Positions 1-8,585 of a stretch of DNA of 64,000 bases are shown here, in pieces; positions within the stretch are counted from its first letter, which is position 1; each line of letters begins with the position of its first letter. The position numbers were made by a program, and so were the translations under genes. Source of the DNA: Deltaproteobacteria bacterium (GTDB taxonomy: Bacteria > Desulfobacterota > Binatia > HRBIN30 > CADEER01); NCBI GenBank assembly GCA_029262455.1, contig JAJCZJ010000084.1, positions 1 through 64,000 of the forward strand, written 5' to 3'. Below the pieces are notes generated by a model. The model saw only the letters and a program-made list of their open reading frames with translations, had not been told where the DNA came from and ran no database searches.

Positions 1-154
1 CCCTTTGGGTTCGTTTTCCTGGCCAGGCTTGGCGATTTGCCTTCCATTCCGTTATCTCTCAACCGATCCGGACGAAACAGTGATTCCCTCCGCATCCCGC
101 AAGAACCACGATTTGAACCCTGCATTGTTCGACAGCCTCCGCCGGGAGAAGGCT

Positions 155-233
155 AGGGGATCGAGATGCCAACTTCCTTCTTGGCTTTGTGCCGCGGCGC
201 TTTCGCGCACACGTTCAAGAGCGAAGGGGAACC
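155..233 (-). repeat. Inverted copy of the dispersed intergenic repeat
   Basis: Read on the minus strand this stretch matches 11465-11545 over about 80 bases with scattered mismatches: both contain a GCGCGAAAGCGC-like core, then AAGAAGGAAGTTGGCAT and a GATCCCC end. It lacks the GTACCCC array of the other copies. It lies downstream of the aroD stop. No gene is supported in bases 1-238. Confidence 0.75.
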
Positions 234-238
234 GGCTG

Positions 239-973
239 TCAGGAATTAGGGTTTTCGCGGCTTGGCCGACGCTCCGGGCAGTAGCGCTCGAGCTCGGTGC
301 GGAGGTCTTGGATCGAGAGTTGTCCGGGGGCTACGGATGCGTTGAGGAAACCATACGTAAGTAGCGAACCACAAAGGGGAAAAAAGACTCTTGATGCGGC
401 TCCGTGCGGGCCCATGGCGATGACGATCATGGGTCGCTCTCGATGGCGTCGCAGGAGGTCCAGGAGTCGATTCGAGTCCTCGTTGGTGTTGGCGGTGGCG
501 GCGATCTTCGTGATCGTCGCTCCTGAGGCCACCGATTCCTCGACCATTTCGTCGAGCTCGTCGCTGGGTGGCGTCGTTGCGAAGTCGTGGTGCGATGCGA
601 TCGTCGTGATGCCGCGCGCGAGGTCGAGAACGGTGTCGCGGATCTCGCTCTTGAGCTCAATGTCGATGGCGTCGATGGTGTCGATTGAGGCCTCGATGAT
701 GGCCAGGCGCTCGGAGTCTCGTAGCGCGGCGCCGCCGCCTTGTGCGGTGTGACGAACGGTCATCAACGTGGGCGCTAGGGCGCGGGATTGGCGTGCGATG
801 TCGGCGACGTTGCTCGGTTCCAATTGATCGAAGAGGTCGACGCGCAGCTCGATCACATCGGCCCAGCGCAATGCCTCGCGCCCGTGTGCTACGAGCTCGG
901 CATCGGTGAGCGGTACGGCGATCCGCGGTGGCATGCCGAGCTCGAGTTTTCCGATGGCGACCGTTTCGACCAT
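239..973 (-). CDS. aroD: Type I 3-dehydroquinate dehydratase
   Basis: This 244-residue protein matches type I dehydroquinases, which dehydrate 3-dehydroquinate to 3-dehydroshikimate in the cytosolic shikimate pathway through a Schiff base. The expected landmarks are visible: the ELR motif near residue 42, the SHHDF segment with catalytic His129, and the Schiff-base Lys156 in the ITKIA motif. Length is normal for the family (about 230-250). The C-terminal tail after residue 230 is Arg/Pro-rich and probably disordered. The gene runs opposite to its right neighbour, a membrane glycosyltransferase starting 150 bases away, so it is a single-gene unit as far as the window shows. The aminotransferase at 8.6 kb could use aromatic products of the same pathway, but it is not linked in an operon. 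Confidence 0.93.
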   Translation of the reverse strand: MVETVAIGKLELGMPPRIAVPLTDAELVAHGREALRWADVIELRVDLFDQLEPSNVADIARQSRALAPTLMTVRHTAQGGGAALRDSERLAIIEASIDTIDAIDIELKSEIRDTVLDLARGITTIASHHDFATTPPSDELDEMVEESVASGATITKIAATANTNEDSNRLLDLLRRHRERPMIVIAMGPHGAASRVFFPLCGSLLTYGFLNASVAPGQLSIQDLRTELERYCPERRPSRENPNS

Positions 974-1124
974 GGGTGCACCCTATCGGAAAGCGGGCGA
1001 CGATCCGAGCGACTTTGCACGGGCGTCGGAGAGAATCTTGGCGGCCGTATAGAGGTTGCGTTGGGAGTGGCTCGACATCGGCAAGGCTGCGTGGGTAAAT
1101 CAGCGGGCTGCAGATGATCCCGGG

Positions 1125-3782
1125 ATGAATGAGGTTGAACGACAGGCGGAGGGGGAGGTGAAAGAAGACCTGCCCTGGGTGGTGTTCCGACGCGGCTGTG
1201 TTGCCGTCGTTCTGCTCGCCGCTGTGATCCGCATGGTCGGCCTCGACCAGGTCCCGCCGGGGCTGTTCTGCGACGAGGCCGGCAATGGCTACAACGCCTT
1301 CTCTCTCCTGAAGAGCGGCGTCGACGAAGAAGGGACCTTTCTGCCGCTCTACGTTTGGTCGTTTGGAGTTAGCTACAAGAACCCGGTCTTCATTTATTCC
1401 GCCATTCCCGTTGTGGCGCTGTTGGGACTGAGTGAGACCAGCATCCGGTTGGTTGCGGCGCTGTGGGGCGTGGCCGGAGTCCTGTCCTTCCTCTGGCTAG
1501 GGACTCTACTCTTCGGCCGCCGCGGCGGGTTGTGGAGCGGTCTCTTCCTGGCGCTGTGCCCGTGGCATTTGCATTTCAGTCGACTGGCTTTCGAACTGAT
1601 CGCCGTGTTGCCACTGTTCGCAGCCGGCTTTGCGTCCTTCCTGCTCGCGGTTCGCGGTCGGCCGCGCTGGCTGATCGGCTCGGGAATTTTCTTCGCCCTG
1701 AGTCTCTACGCCTACGCACCGGCGAAGATGTTTGTTCCTTTGTTCATCGTCGGCGCCGCGCTGCTCCACGCGGGCGAGCTGTGGCGCAACGCGCGCTGGT
1801 GTGCGGCGGGGGCCCTGGCCGCCATTGTCACTGGGCTGCCGGTGGCAATTTTCGATCTGACGCACGGCGACAAGTCGCGGCAGTATTTTCGCGATACGAC
1901 GATCCTGCGTGATTCGATGTCGGTGCTGGAGAACGCCAACCGCGTTTTCGAAAACTGGAAGACGTTCTTCACTCCCGATTTTCTCTTCCACTACGGTGAC
2001 CCGCTGTTTCGCCACTCGGTTCCCGACGTCGGCCAGCTCTACTTTGCGATGATCCTGCCGGTGCTGTTGGGCTGCATCTGGGCTCTGTGGCGCCATCGAC
2101 CGGGTGGCAAGCTGCTGTTGTGGTGGCTCGTGTTGTTTCCGATCGCGCCGAGTCTGATGAACGAAGTCCCGAGCGCCTCGCGCGGTTTCATGGGCGCCGG
2201 TGTCTTCTGCCTGCTTTCCGCAGCTGGGATGGCTGCGCTGTACAACTGGCTGCGCAGACGCGGCGGAGCTTTGCGTTGGCTGCACGACATTGCCGTTTCC
2301 CTGATTCTCGCGACGCTGCTCTTTGAAGCGGGGCGGCTTGGCTATCGCTACGTCACGGTGTATCCGGCAGCGGCATCGAACGATTTCCAGTACGGCTACC
2401 GCGAAGCGTTGGAGTTGATGGAGCCGCTGCGCGACTCGTATGACACGCTGTTGATGACCACGACCGACGGCAATCAGGCGCAGATCTTTCCTCTGTTCTA
2501 CAACGAAGTGCTACCCGAGACTTGGTTGGAACGAAGGAACTCCGGATACGTCATCGTCGACCCAGCTGAGTTTGGCCGCTATGACCCCAAGAAGAACAAG
2601 GTCTTGGCCGCATTGCGCGATAACGACCTGGGGCTCTTCGATAAGATCGGCGTCAAAGGCGAGGTGCGCGATCCCAACGGCAACCGGGTCTTCACGATTG
2701 CCGAGATCGAGAAACGCGGGCTCTTCGCTCGCGAGTGGCTACTGCTCGGCGTGTTCGACAACAGCGATGGTCGAGCGATGCACGAAGAGCACTTTCCCAA
2801 CCACACTCCCGATCTCGATGCGTATCCGAGTGATGACGGATCGTTGTATTGGCGGCGCGTACTGCCGATCTTTGTGCGGATCGAGTTGCATCACTTCTAC
2901 CGCCCGTCGATCGAACCCTCGGGCGAAGAGCCGGTTTGGGTTTGCGCCTACGCCGCGACGAACTTGGTCGCCGAACGTGCGACGACAGTGCGTGTGGAGT
3001 TCGATGGACCGCCGCAGTGGCTGCAGACGTGGCTGCGCGGGCAGCCGACTTCCGATCGAGTCAAGCAGATCGGCTCGCACAGCGCCTTTGAGGTTTTGGA
3101 ACTCGAAGCGGGCGACAACCCATTGCTGCTGAAGACGTGCCGGGGCAATGCCGATTGGTGGTTCTCTGCAAGGCTGCGAGGCACCGACGGCGGCAGTGTC
3201 GATGGCGTGGAGGCTCGTGCGGTGATTCCGGTGACGGATCCACCGGCCGGAGCAGCGGCGGTCGTGCCGGCGCCGACCCAATTGGTCAGCGGCTTTTCTC
3301 GCGTACTCTCGTTCAGCCACGAGCACGCCTTCGACAGCGACTATCGCGGCGGAAGCCCTGGCTGGATCGAGCATTTGTACGATCATAACGGTGCTGTCAC
3401 GTGGGAAACCGGTCAGGTTCCGGCGGTTGCTGAAACCGCAGTCGTATTCACGGCGCGGGTCTCGCCGGTTGCCGGCCGGGCTCAGCTCTGGGTCGACGGC
3501 CGATTCGCGCTCGAATTCGATACGGGTCGCTTCGAATTGCCGATGCGCTGGCAGCGCGACGGGTTTGTCTTGCGCTACTTTCCTGAGGAGACCTCTGACT
3601 TTCAAGCCGGCTCGTGGGTTCTCCAGGTTCCGCGTCAGTACACCAGAGCTGGGCACCCGCTTGTGCTGCGCGTCTCTCACGTCGATGGAGGGCGCGACGC
3701 TAGCTTCATGCTCAAGGGATACTCCGATACGGCCGAGCACGAGGGCGTGACGCTGTCGTCGTTGGGCGGGGGAGCACGTTGA
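1125..3782 (+). CDS. GT39/ArnT-like polytopic glycosyltransferase with large soluble C-terminal region
   Basis: The protein has 885 residues from the ATG at 1125; the frame is open further upstream but the extra part has no signal. The first half is polytopic: a first membrane helix, then a short loop with CDEAGNGYNA, which resembles the acidic catalytic loop of the GT39/ArnT/PMT superfamily that transfers sugars from polyprenyl-phosphate donors, followed by many hydrophobic segments to about residue 430. The second half, about 450 residues, is soluble, probably outside the membrane, and Trp-rich with repeated beta-like stretches suggestive of one or two carbohydrate-binding-type folds. Such a long C-terminal extension is unusual for GT39. 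The stop overlaps the TTG start of the next gene (TTGA), so it is translationally coupled to the ECF S-component. Acceptor and donor are unknown. Confidence 0.7.
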   Translation: MNEVERQAEGEVKEDLPWVVFRRGCVAVVLLAAVIRMVGLDQVPPGLFCDEAGNGYNAFSLLKSGVDEEGTFLPLYVWSFGVSYKNPVFIYSAIPVVALLGLSETSIRLVAALWGVAGVLSFLWLGTLLFGRRGGLWSGLFLALCPWHLHFSRLAFELIAVLPLFAAGFASFLLAVRGRPRWLIGSGIFFALSLYAYAPAKMFVPLFIVGAALLHAGELWRNARWCAAGALAAIVTGLPVAIFDLTHGDKSRQYFRDTTILRDSMSVLENANRVFENWKTFFTPDFLFHYGDPLFRHSVPDVGQLYFAMILPVLLGCIWALWRHRPGGKLLLWWLVLFPIAPSLMNEVPSASRGFMGAGVFCLLSAAGMAALYNWLRRRGGALRWLHDIAVSLILATLLFEAGRLGYRYVTVYPAAASNDFQYGYREALELMEPLRDSYDTLLMTTTDGNQAQIFPLFYNEVLPETWLERRNSGYVIVDPAEFGRYDPKKNKVLAALRDNDLGLFDKIGVKGEVRDPNGNRVFTIAEIEKRGLFAREWLLLGVFDNSDGRAMHEEHFPNHTPDLDAYPSDDGSLYWRRVLPIFVRIELHHFYRPSIEPSGEEPVWVCAYAATNLVAERATTVRVEFDGPPQWLQTWLRGQPTSDRVKQIGSHSAFEVLELEAGDNPLLLKTCRGNADWWFSARLRGTDGGSVDGVEARAVIPVTDPPAGAAAVVPAPTQLVSGFSRVLSFSHEHAFDSDYRGGSPGWIEHLYDHNGAVTWETGQVPAVAETAVVFTARVSPVAGRAQLWVDGRFALEFDTGRFELPMRWQRDGFVLRYFPEETSDFQAGSWVLQVPRQYTRAGHPLVLRVSHVDGGRDASFMLKGYSDTAEHEGVTLSSLGGGAR

Positions 3783-4558
3783 GAACGGCGCCCGACACGC
3801 AGGCGACGGGGTTGTTCTCGATGTGGCGCAATACACGGATGGTCGTGTTGACGGCGATCAGTGCTTCGCTCTTTGCGGCATTGTTGATCCCGTTCAAGTT
3901 GCTACCGCTCATTCCCGGGGTCACCGAGCTGCGGCCGGCGAACGCCATCCCAGTCGTGTGCTCTTTGCTTTTCGGACCGGCGGCGGCGTGGGGAGCGGCG
4001 ATCGGTAACCTCATCGGCGACTTCTTCGGTGGCTTTGGTCCCGGCGCGCTCGTCGGAGCGGCGGGAAACTTCTTCTATGGGCTCTTGCCGTACCGCGTGT
4101 GGCGAGCCTTTTCGGATGAGGATCCTGTGCCGAGCACGATCCGACAGTGGGTCCTTTTCGTTTATTCACTGGCGGTAGCGTCGGCCGCCTGTGCGCTTGT
4201 CGTCGGCTGGGGCATCAACGCGCTGGGGTTCGTGCCGTTTCAAGCGTTGACGAATATCGTGTTTGCCAACAACTTCATCGTTTCCCTGGTGCTGGCACCG
4301 TTGCTTCTGCGCGCTCTCTACGGGCGGGTACGGGTCGCCGGGTTGCGCTTTGACGATCTTCGCACCGCGGCGCCGCGACCGCGACCGATGCGCTATGCCG
4401 GTGTCGTGCTCGTTTCGATTGCGACGTTTGGCGGCATCTGGGTGGGCAACATGCTCGCGCTCGGCTACCTGGTGCTGCCGATCGAGTCGGTCGCGCAAGT
4501 GACGATCGGCGTCGCCCCGTTCGTGGTGCTTCTACTGATCGGGGCACTGTTACTGTGA
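3779..4558 (+). CDS. ECF transporter substrate-binding (S) component
   Basis: This 259-residue membrane protein has six or seven hydrophobic segments and the stretch PANAIPVVCSLLFGP followed by GNLIGDFFGG, typical of ECF-type vitamin/micronutrient S-components. It is followed with a 4-base overlap (GTGA) by the fused ATPase gene, and the T component lies 3.1 kb downstream. The substrate cannot be read from the sequence; no riboswitch is visible upstream and the neighbours give no pathway. The TTG start at 3779 overlaps the preceding stop. The first 20 residues are polar and an internal start at the Met of FSMWRN is possible. Confidence 0.8.
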   Translation: MRTAPDTQATGLFSMWRNTRMVVLTAISASLFAALLIPFKLLPLIPGVTELRPANAIPVVCSLLFGPAAAWGAAIGNLIGDFFGGFGPGALVGAAGNFFYGLLPYRVWRAFSDEDPVPSTIRQWVLFVYSLAVASAACALVVGWGINALGFVPFQALTNIVFANNFIVSLVLAPLLLRALYGRVRVAGLRFDDLRTAAPRPRPMRYAGVVLVSIATFGGIWVGNMLALGYLVLPIESVAQVTIGVAPFVVLLLIGALLL

Positions 4559-6240
4559 GCGGCGCTACGACAAAGCCTCTAGCCGAGTTGCGCGGGGTTT
4601 CGTTTCGCTATCCAGGCTCGGTCGAGTCGGCGCTGGACGGGATCGACTTGTCGCTGCAGGCGGGCGAGCTAGTCCTGATCCTGGGGGAGAGCGGCGCTGG
4701 CAAGACGACGTTGGCGCGTTGTTTGAACCGAGCGATCCCGAGCTATCAGCGAGGCGATCTCAGTGGATCGCTTTGGCTTGCTGGCGAGGATCGCTCGACG
4801 GCTTCGGTTGCGGACCTGGCTGGAGTTGTGGGTTTGGTGACGCAAGACTTCGACGCGCAGTTGTTCTCGACGAATGTGTTGCTCGAAGTGGCGTTTGGGC
4901 TGGAGCAGCTCGGAGTCAGTCGCGACGAAATGAAGGGCCGCGTGCTCGAGTCGCTCGCTATGGTTGGCTTGGAGGGTTTCGACAGGCGCGATCCGAGTAC
5001 GCTATCGGGAGGCGAGAAGCAGCGTTTGTCGATTGCCGCTGTCGTCGCGATGCATCCTGGGCTCTTGGTTTTCGATGAGCCGACGACCGACCTCGACCCG
5101 CTCGGCAAACGGGAGATCTTCGAGCTTCTGGGTCGGTTGCGCGATGGTGGAATGGGCGTCGTGCTGATCGAGCACGAGATCGAGGCGAGCGCTGTCGCGG
5201 ATCGGGTCGTGCTGATGCGCGAGGGGAGAATCGTCGAGGATGGCGAGCCGGATCGAGTCCTGCGCAACACCGAGTGGCTGGTCGAATTGGGTCTCCCGGT
5301 GGCGGATCTCGACGCGATTGCTGTTGCGATCGGGTATGATGGGCGGTTGGGTTCGGTTGCCGAAGCGGCGCAACAGATTTCCAGGGCCCGCGGACCGCTA
5401 AAGAGGGTCGAGAACGACGAGCGGCGTCCGGGGGAGACCTTGGTCGAGGTGCGCGATGTGACGTTCGCCTACCCAGATGGTCCGACGGTTTTGCACGGCA
5501 TCTCGCTCGATGTGAGGATCGGGGAGATCGTCGCGTTGGTTGGACCGAACGGCTCGGGCAAGACGACGTTTTCGAAGCACTTGAACGGCTTGTTGAGTCC
5601 GAGTGGCGGCAGTGTTCACGTCGCCGGCCGCAACCTGCGTGAGCTCGACCTCGAAGACGTCGCGTCTGTCCTCGCCTATGTCTTTCAAAACCCGGACCAC
5701 CAAATCTTTGCCAGCTCGGTGCGTGATGAGGTTCGGTTTGCGGTCGATAATCTCGGGCTCGAGGAAGCCGAGGTCGCTGAACGCTGCGCCGAGGCGATTG
5801 CCGCGGTCGGTTTGCAGGGGTTGGAAGATGCCGATCCTTTTCTATTGGGGAAGGGGCATCGACAGCGCTTGGCGGTTGCGTCGCTCTTGGTCTTGCGACC
5901 GCGGTTGTTGATCTTGGACGAACCGACGACAGGGCTCGATGTCGGTGAACAGCGCGAGATGATGACGCTGCTTTCGGGCCTGCGCGAAGCCGGTGCCGGC
6001 GTGTTGGTCATTACACATACGCCTTGGGTGGTGGCGGAGTGGAGCGACCGCTGCATCGCACTGGAGTCGGGCAACGTGCTCTTCGATGGTCCTACGGGTA
6101 AGTTTCTCGCAGCGGCAGACATCATGGAGCGCTGCGACTTCGAGCCGCCAACGGCGACCCAGGTAGGCGCGGCGCTGGGAGTCACGGTGCGCAGCGTCGG
6201 CGAATTGATCGCCTCACTTGCGGCGCCGTCGGGTCAGTGA
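4555..6240 (+). CDS. Fused ECF transporter ATPase (EcfA1-EcfA2), two ABC domains
   Basis: This 561-residue cytosolic protein contains two complete ABC ATPase domains. Domain 1 has Walker A GESGAGKTT (about residues 44-52), signature LSGGEKQR and Walker B LLVFDEPTTDLD. Domain 2 begins near residue 295 with Walker A GPNGSGKTT, Q-loop FQNPDHQ and Walker B LLILDEPTTGLD, but its signature reads LLGKGHRQR instead of LSGGQ. The second, noncanonical signature also occurs in some EcfA-type proteins as far as I recall, so it need not mean inactivity. The A1A2 fusion would pair with the S component upstream and EcfT at 7.7 kb. The last 27 bases overlap the 3' end of the convergent pectate-lyase-like gene. 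Confidence 0.92.
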   Translation: MSGATTKPLAELRGVSFRYPGSVESALDGIDLSLQAGELVLILGESGAGKTTLARCLNRAIPSYQRGDLSGSLWLAGEDRSTASVADLAGVVGLVTQDFDAQLFSTNVLLEVAFGLEQLGVSRDEMKGRVLESLAMVGLEGFDRRDPSTLSGGEKQRLSIAAVVAMHPGLLVFDEPTTDLDPLGKREIFELLGRLRDGGMGVVLIEHEIEASAVADRVVLMREGRIVEDGEPDRVLRNTEWLVELGLPVADLDAIAVAIGYDGRLGSVAEAAQQISRARGPLKRVENDERRPGETLVEVRDVTFAYPDGPTVLHGISLDVRIGEIVALVGPNGSGKTTFSKHLNGLLSPSGGSVHVAGRNLRELDLEDVASVLAYVFQNPDHQIFASSVRDEVRFAVDNLGLEEAEVAERCAEAIAAVGLQGLEDADPFLLGKGHRQRLAVASLLVLRPRLLILDEPTTGLDVGEQREMMTLLSGLREAGAGVLVITHTPWVVAEWSDRCIALESGNVLFDGPTGKFLAAADIMERCDFEPPTATQVGAALGVTVRSVGELIASLAAPSGQ

Positions 6241-7617
6241 GTGCAGATAGACTTCGAGATTCGTGTAGGCGCGGCGCAAGTCGAAGCCGTTGCGGTCGCT
6301 CGCGTCGGACGGGTTGAGTCCGCGGCTGCTCTCCCAATCATCGGCCATGCCGTCGCGGTCCAGGTCGGCGGGCGGGGCGTCGGTGTTGGGCGGTGCTGGC
6401 CAGCCGCCGACGTCATCCTGCGAATTGACGAGGCCACCGTTCTGCTGCTCGACCTGGGCAACGACACGGTCGTCGACCGCATCGCGAGCGTGTGACGCTC
6501 CGGCATCGCGCAGCACGCGGCGGTATGCGGCGCGCGCACTGTGTCCGCGCGGTCGGCGCCGATCGAAGCGAAAGGGCCGATCGACGAAGGTAAAGGCGCC
6601 GACAAAGTCGGAAGCCTGTACGGCGCGCGTATCGAGAGTGCCGTTTTCATTGCGGTCGACGCGGTTGCCGCGCTGGAAGACTTGCACTTCCTCCGCCGTG
6701 CCTTCGATTTGCAGGAAGACGCAGGGGCAGCCGACGGTTGGGCCGGATACGTAGGTGTTGCCGATCATGTTGAGGCGGATCTGGTAGGGGTCGGCAACCG
6801 TATGAGTCGGCAGCAGGCCCCAGTCGTAAATAACGTTGCCGACGAGATCGACATCGAGGCCGAGCCCGGGCTGGCCTGGTGGCGGAGGATCTTGCTGCCC
6901 GCCGAGCGATGGGCTGCGCCGATTGTGGTGCGCCCAGAGGTTTCGGTAGAAGGTGTATCCGCGCTCGCCTTGGCCGCGCACCAGCGAACCTCGACCGTGC
7001 ACGCCTTCTGGGTGGAACGAGTCGTGAAGGCTCTCGGAAACGATCGAATGTTGGATCGTGACGTTGGTGGACTTCGTGACCGATAGCGTCTCGTCCATCG
7101 ACCAGGAGGCTGAGACGTGATCGACGATGACGTTGTCGCAGCGGATGATGGTCAGGGAGTCGGCAGCGTCGCCCGAGAGGTCGTTGTTGCCGCGCCCCGG
7201 CTTGCCGGGAATGGACGCGGCATTGACGTCGCCGGGGCGAAAGCGCAGATAGCGGACGACAATATCGTTGGAAAAGAAGATCTCGGCCGGATAGCCGCGC
7301 AGGGTGATGCCTCCCGGGGAAGTCTGTCCGGCGATGGTGAGATTGTCGGCCTCAATGCGCAGAGGTGATTGGAGGTCGATGGTGCCGCTGATTTCGAAGA
7401 CGATGGTGCGCGGCCCGTTGGCAGTCTCGACGGCGTCGCGCAGCGAACCCGCTCCGCCGTCGGCCAGAGTCGTCACGTGGTACACGTCGCCGCCGCGTCC
7501 GCCTGCTGCGGTCGCACCGAAGCCGACGGCGCCTGGGAAGGCCAGCTTGGGCCCAGCGGCGTAGAGCTCGGCGCTGGTGAGGGCCACCAGTAAAATATAG
7601 AGCGCGAGTCGCTGCAT
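6214..7617 (-). CDS. Exported pectate lyase-like protein (PL1-type beta-helix) with C-terminal calcium-repeat tail
   Basis: From the ATG at 7617 the protein has 467 residues and a signal peptide (MQRLALYILLVALTSAELYA, cleavage near AYA-AG); the frame is open 13 codons further but those residues would spoil the leader. The body shows the beta-helix order of polysaccharide lyase family 1: LAFPGAVGFG, GAGSLRDAV, FEISGTIDL, ADNLTIAGQTSPGGI, VRYLRFRPGD, and DHVSASWSMDE with acidic calcium ligands. The C-terminus has GGWP, then DLDRDGMADDWE, GLNPSD and YTNLEVYLHSL, a calcium-binding-type tail common on such lyases. It probably acts on polygalacturonate or a related uronic acid polymer outside the inner membrane; the exact substrate is inferred. 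It is antisense between ecfA and ecfT. Confidence 0.85.
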   Translation of the reverse strand: MQRLALYILLVALTSAELYAAGPKLAFPGAVGFGATAAGGRGGDVYHVTTLADGGAGSLRDAVETANGPRTIVFEISGTIDLQSPLRIEADNLTIAGQTSPGGITLRGYPAEIFFSNDIVVRYLRFRPGDVNAASIPGKPGRGNNDLSGDAADSLTIIRCDNVIVDHVSASWSMDETLSVTKSTNVTIQHSIVSESLHDSFHPEGVHGRGSLVRGQGERGYTFYRNLWAHHNRRSPSLGGQQDPPPPGQPGLGLDVDLVGNVIYDWGLLPTHTVADPYQIRLNMIGNTYVSGPTVGCPCVFLQIEGTAEEVQVFQRGNRVDRNENGTLDTRAVQASDFVGAFTFVDRPFRFDRRRPRGHSARAAYRRVLRDAGASHARDAVDDRVVAQVEQQNGGLVNSQDDVGGWPAPPNTDAPPADLDRDGMADDWESSRGLNPSDASDRNGFDLRRAYTNLEVYLHSLTRRRRK

Positions 7618-7692
7618 TGTCCTAGAGAGTAATCGATGAACGTAGTGGAATACCACTGCGTAGTGCGCTTTTCCGTGTGTGAAGGAAGTTGC

Positions 7693-8472
7693 ATGTATCT
7701 CTACCTCGACGAATCATCGTGGCTCCATCGCTGTCATCCACTGGTACGGCTGGTGGTGGCCTTTGCCCTGTTCGTCGCGGCATTTTTGGCCGATCGCGCC
7801 GTCTGGCAGGTCCCGCTCCTGGTCGTCGTTGCGTTGCTGGTGGGCACGACCGGAGCTTGGCGCAATGTGGTCCGGTTGCGGTATCTGTTCGTCGTCGTGG
7901 CAGTGATGACCTTCGCTGTTTGGTCGCTGTTCTACCGGGCCGTCGATGAGCCGGAGTTGTGGCGGCTCGGTCCGTTGATGGTCTCAGAGGCCAGCCTGCG
8001 ATTCGCGGCGACGATGGCTCTCAAGCTGACGGTGTTTTTGGCCGCTGGGACGGTCTTCTTGTCGGTGACTCGGGTTGAGGAGTTTGCGTTCGCGCTGACC
8101 TCAGCAGGGCTGCCGTACAGGATCGGATTCGCCATCACCCTTTCGTTTCGCCTGGTGCCGGTGTTCCTCGAATCGGCGCGCAAGGTGGTCGAGGCTCAGC
8201 GCTGTCGAGGTTTTGATTTCGAACGCGGCGGATTGGCGGAACGCGTGCGGCGTTATGTGCCGGTGTTGGTGCCTGTGTTCATGGGCGCGCTGCGGCGCAC
8301 GGACGGTCTCGCCATGGCCTTGGATGCGCGCGGCTTTCAACTCGACGAGGATCGGACCTCGTATCTTCATTACCCGGTCAGCTCGACTGATGTGGAGGTT
8401 GTGCTCGCGAGTGCCGCGATGGTTGTTGGTTATGTCGTGTTGTCTTGGCGGGGAGTCCTGACCTTTGTCTGA
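7693..8472 (+). CDS. ecfT: ECF transporter transmembrane coupling protein (EcfT)
   Basis: From the ATG at 7693 (GAAGGAAG ribosome site a few bases before) the protein has 259 residues; an upstream GTG/ATG in frame adds a Cys-rich stretch that fits less well. It has about five membrane segments and both coupling-helix signatures of EcfT: AQRCRGFD and ALDARGFQ, each with the essential Arg-Gly. These contact the ATPase dimer, here the fused A1A2 protein encoded at 4555-6240. Because the pectate-lyase-like gene lies antisense in between, ecfT needs its own promoter in about 75 bases or long read-through. Confidence 0.9.
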   Translation: MYLYLDESSWLHRCHPLVRLVVAFALFVAAFLADRAVWQVPLLVVVALLVGTTGAWRNVVRLRYLFVVVAVMTFAVWSLFYRAVDEPELWRLGPLMVSEASLRFAATMALKLTVFLAAGTVFLSVTRVEEFAFALTSAGLPYRIGFAITLSFRLVPVFLESARKVVEAQRCRGFDFERGGLAERVRRYVPVLVPVFMGALRRTDGLAMALDARGFQLDEDRTSYLHYPVSSTDVEVVLASAAMVVGYVVLSWRGVLTFV

Positions 8473-8585
8473 GCTCGGTGGGTGAAATTGACGTCCGAGG
8501 GAAGTTCACAGATGTAGAAGAGGCCTGGGTCCGTGGAGTTGAGTGTGCTAGCACCTCATCCTCTGCAGCGTGAAAAGGTCTGGCG

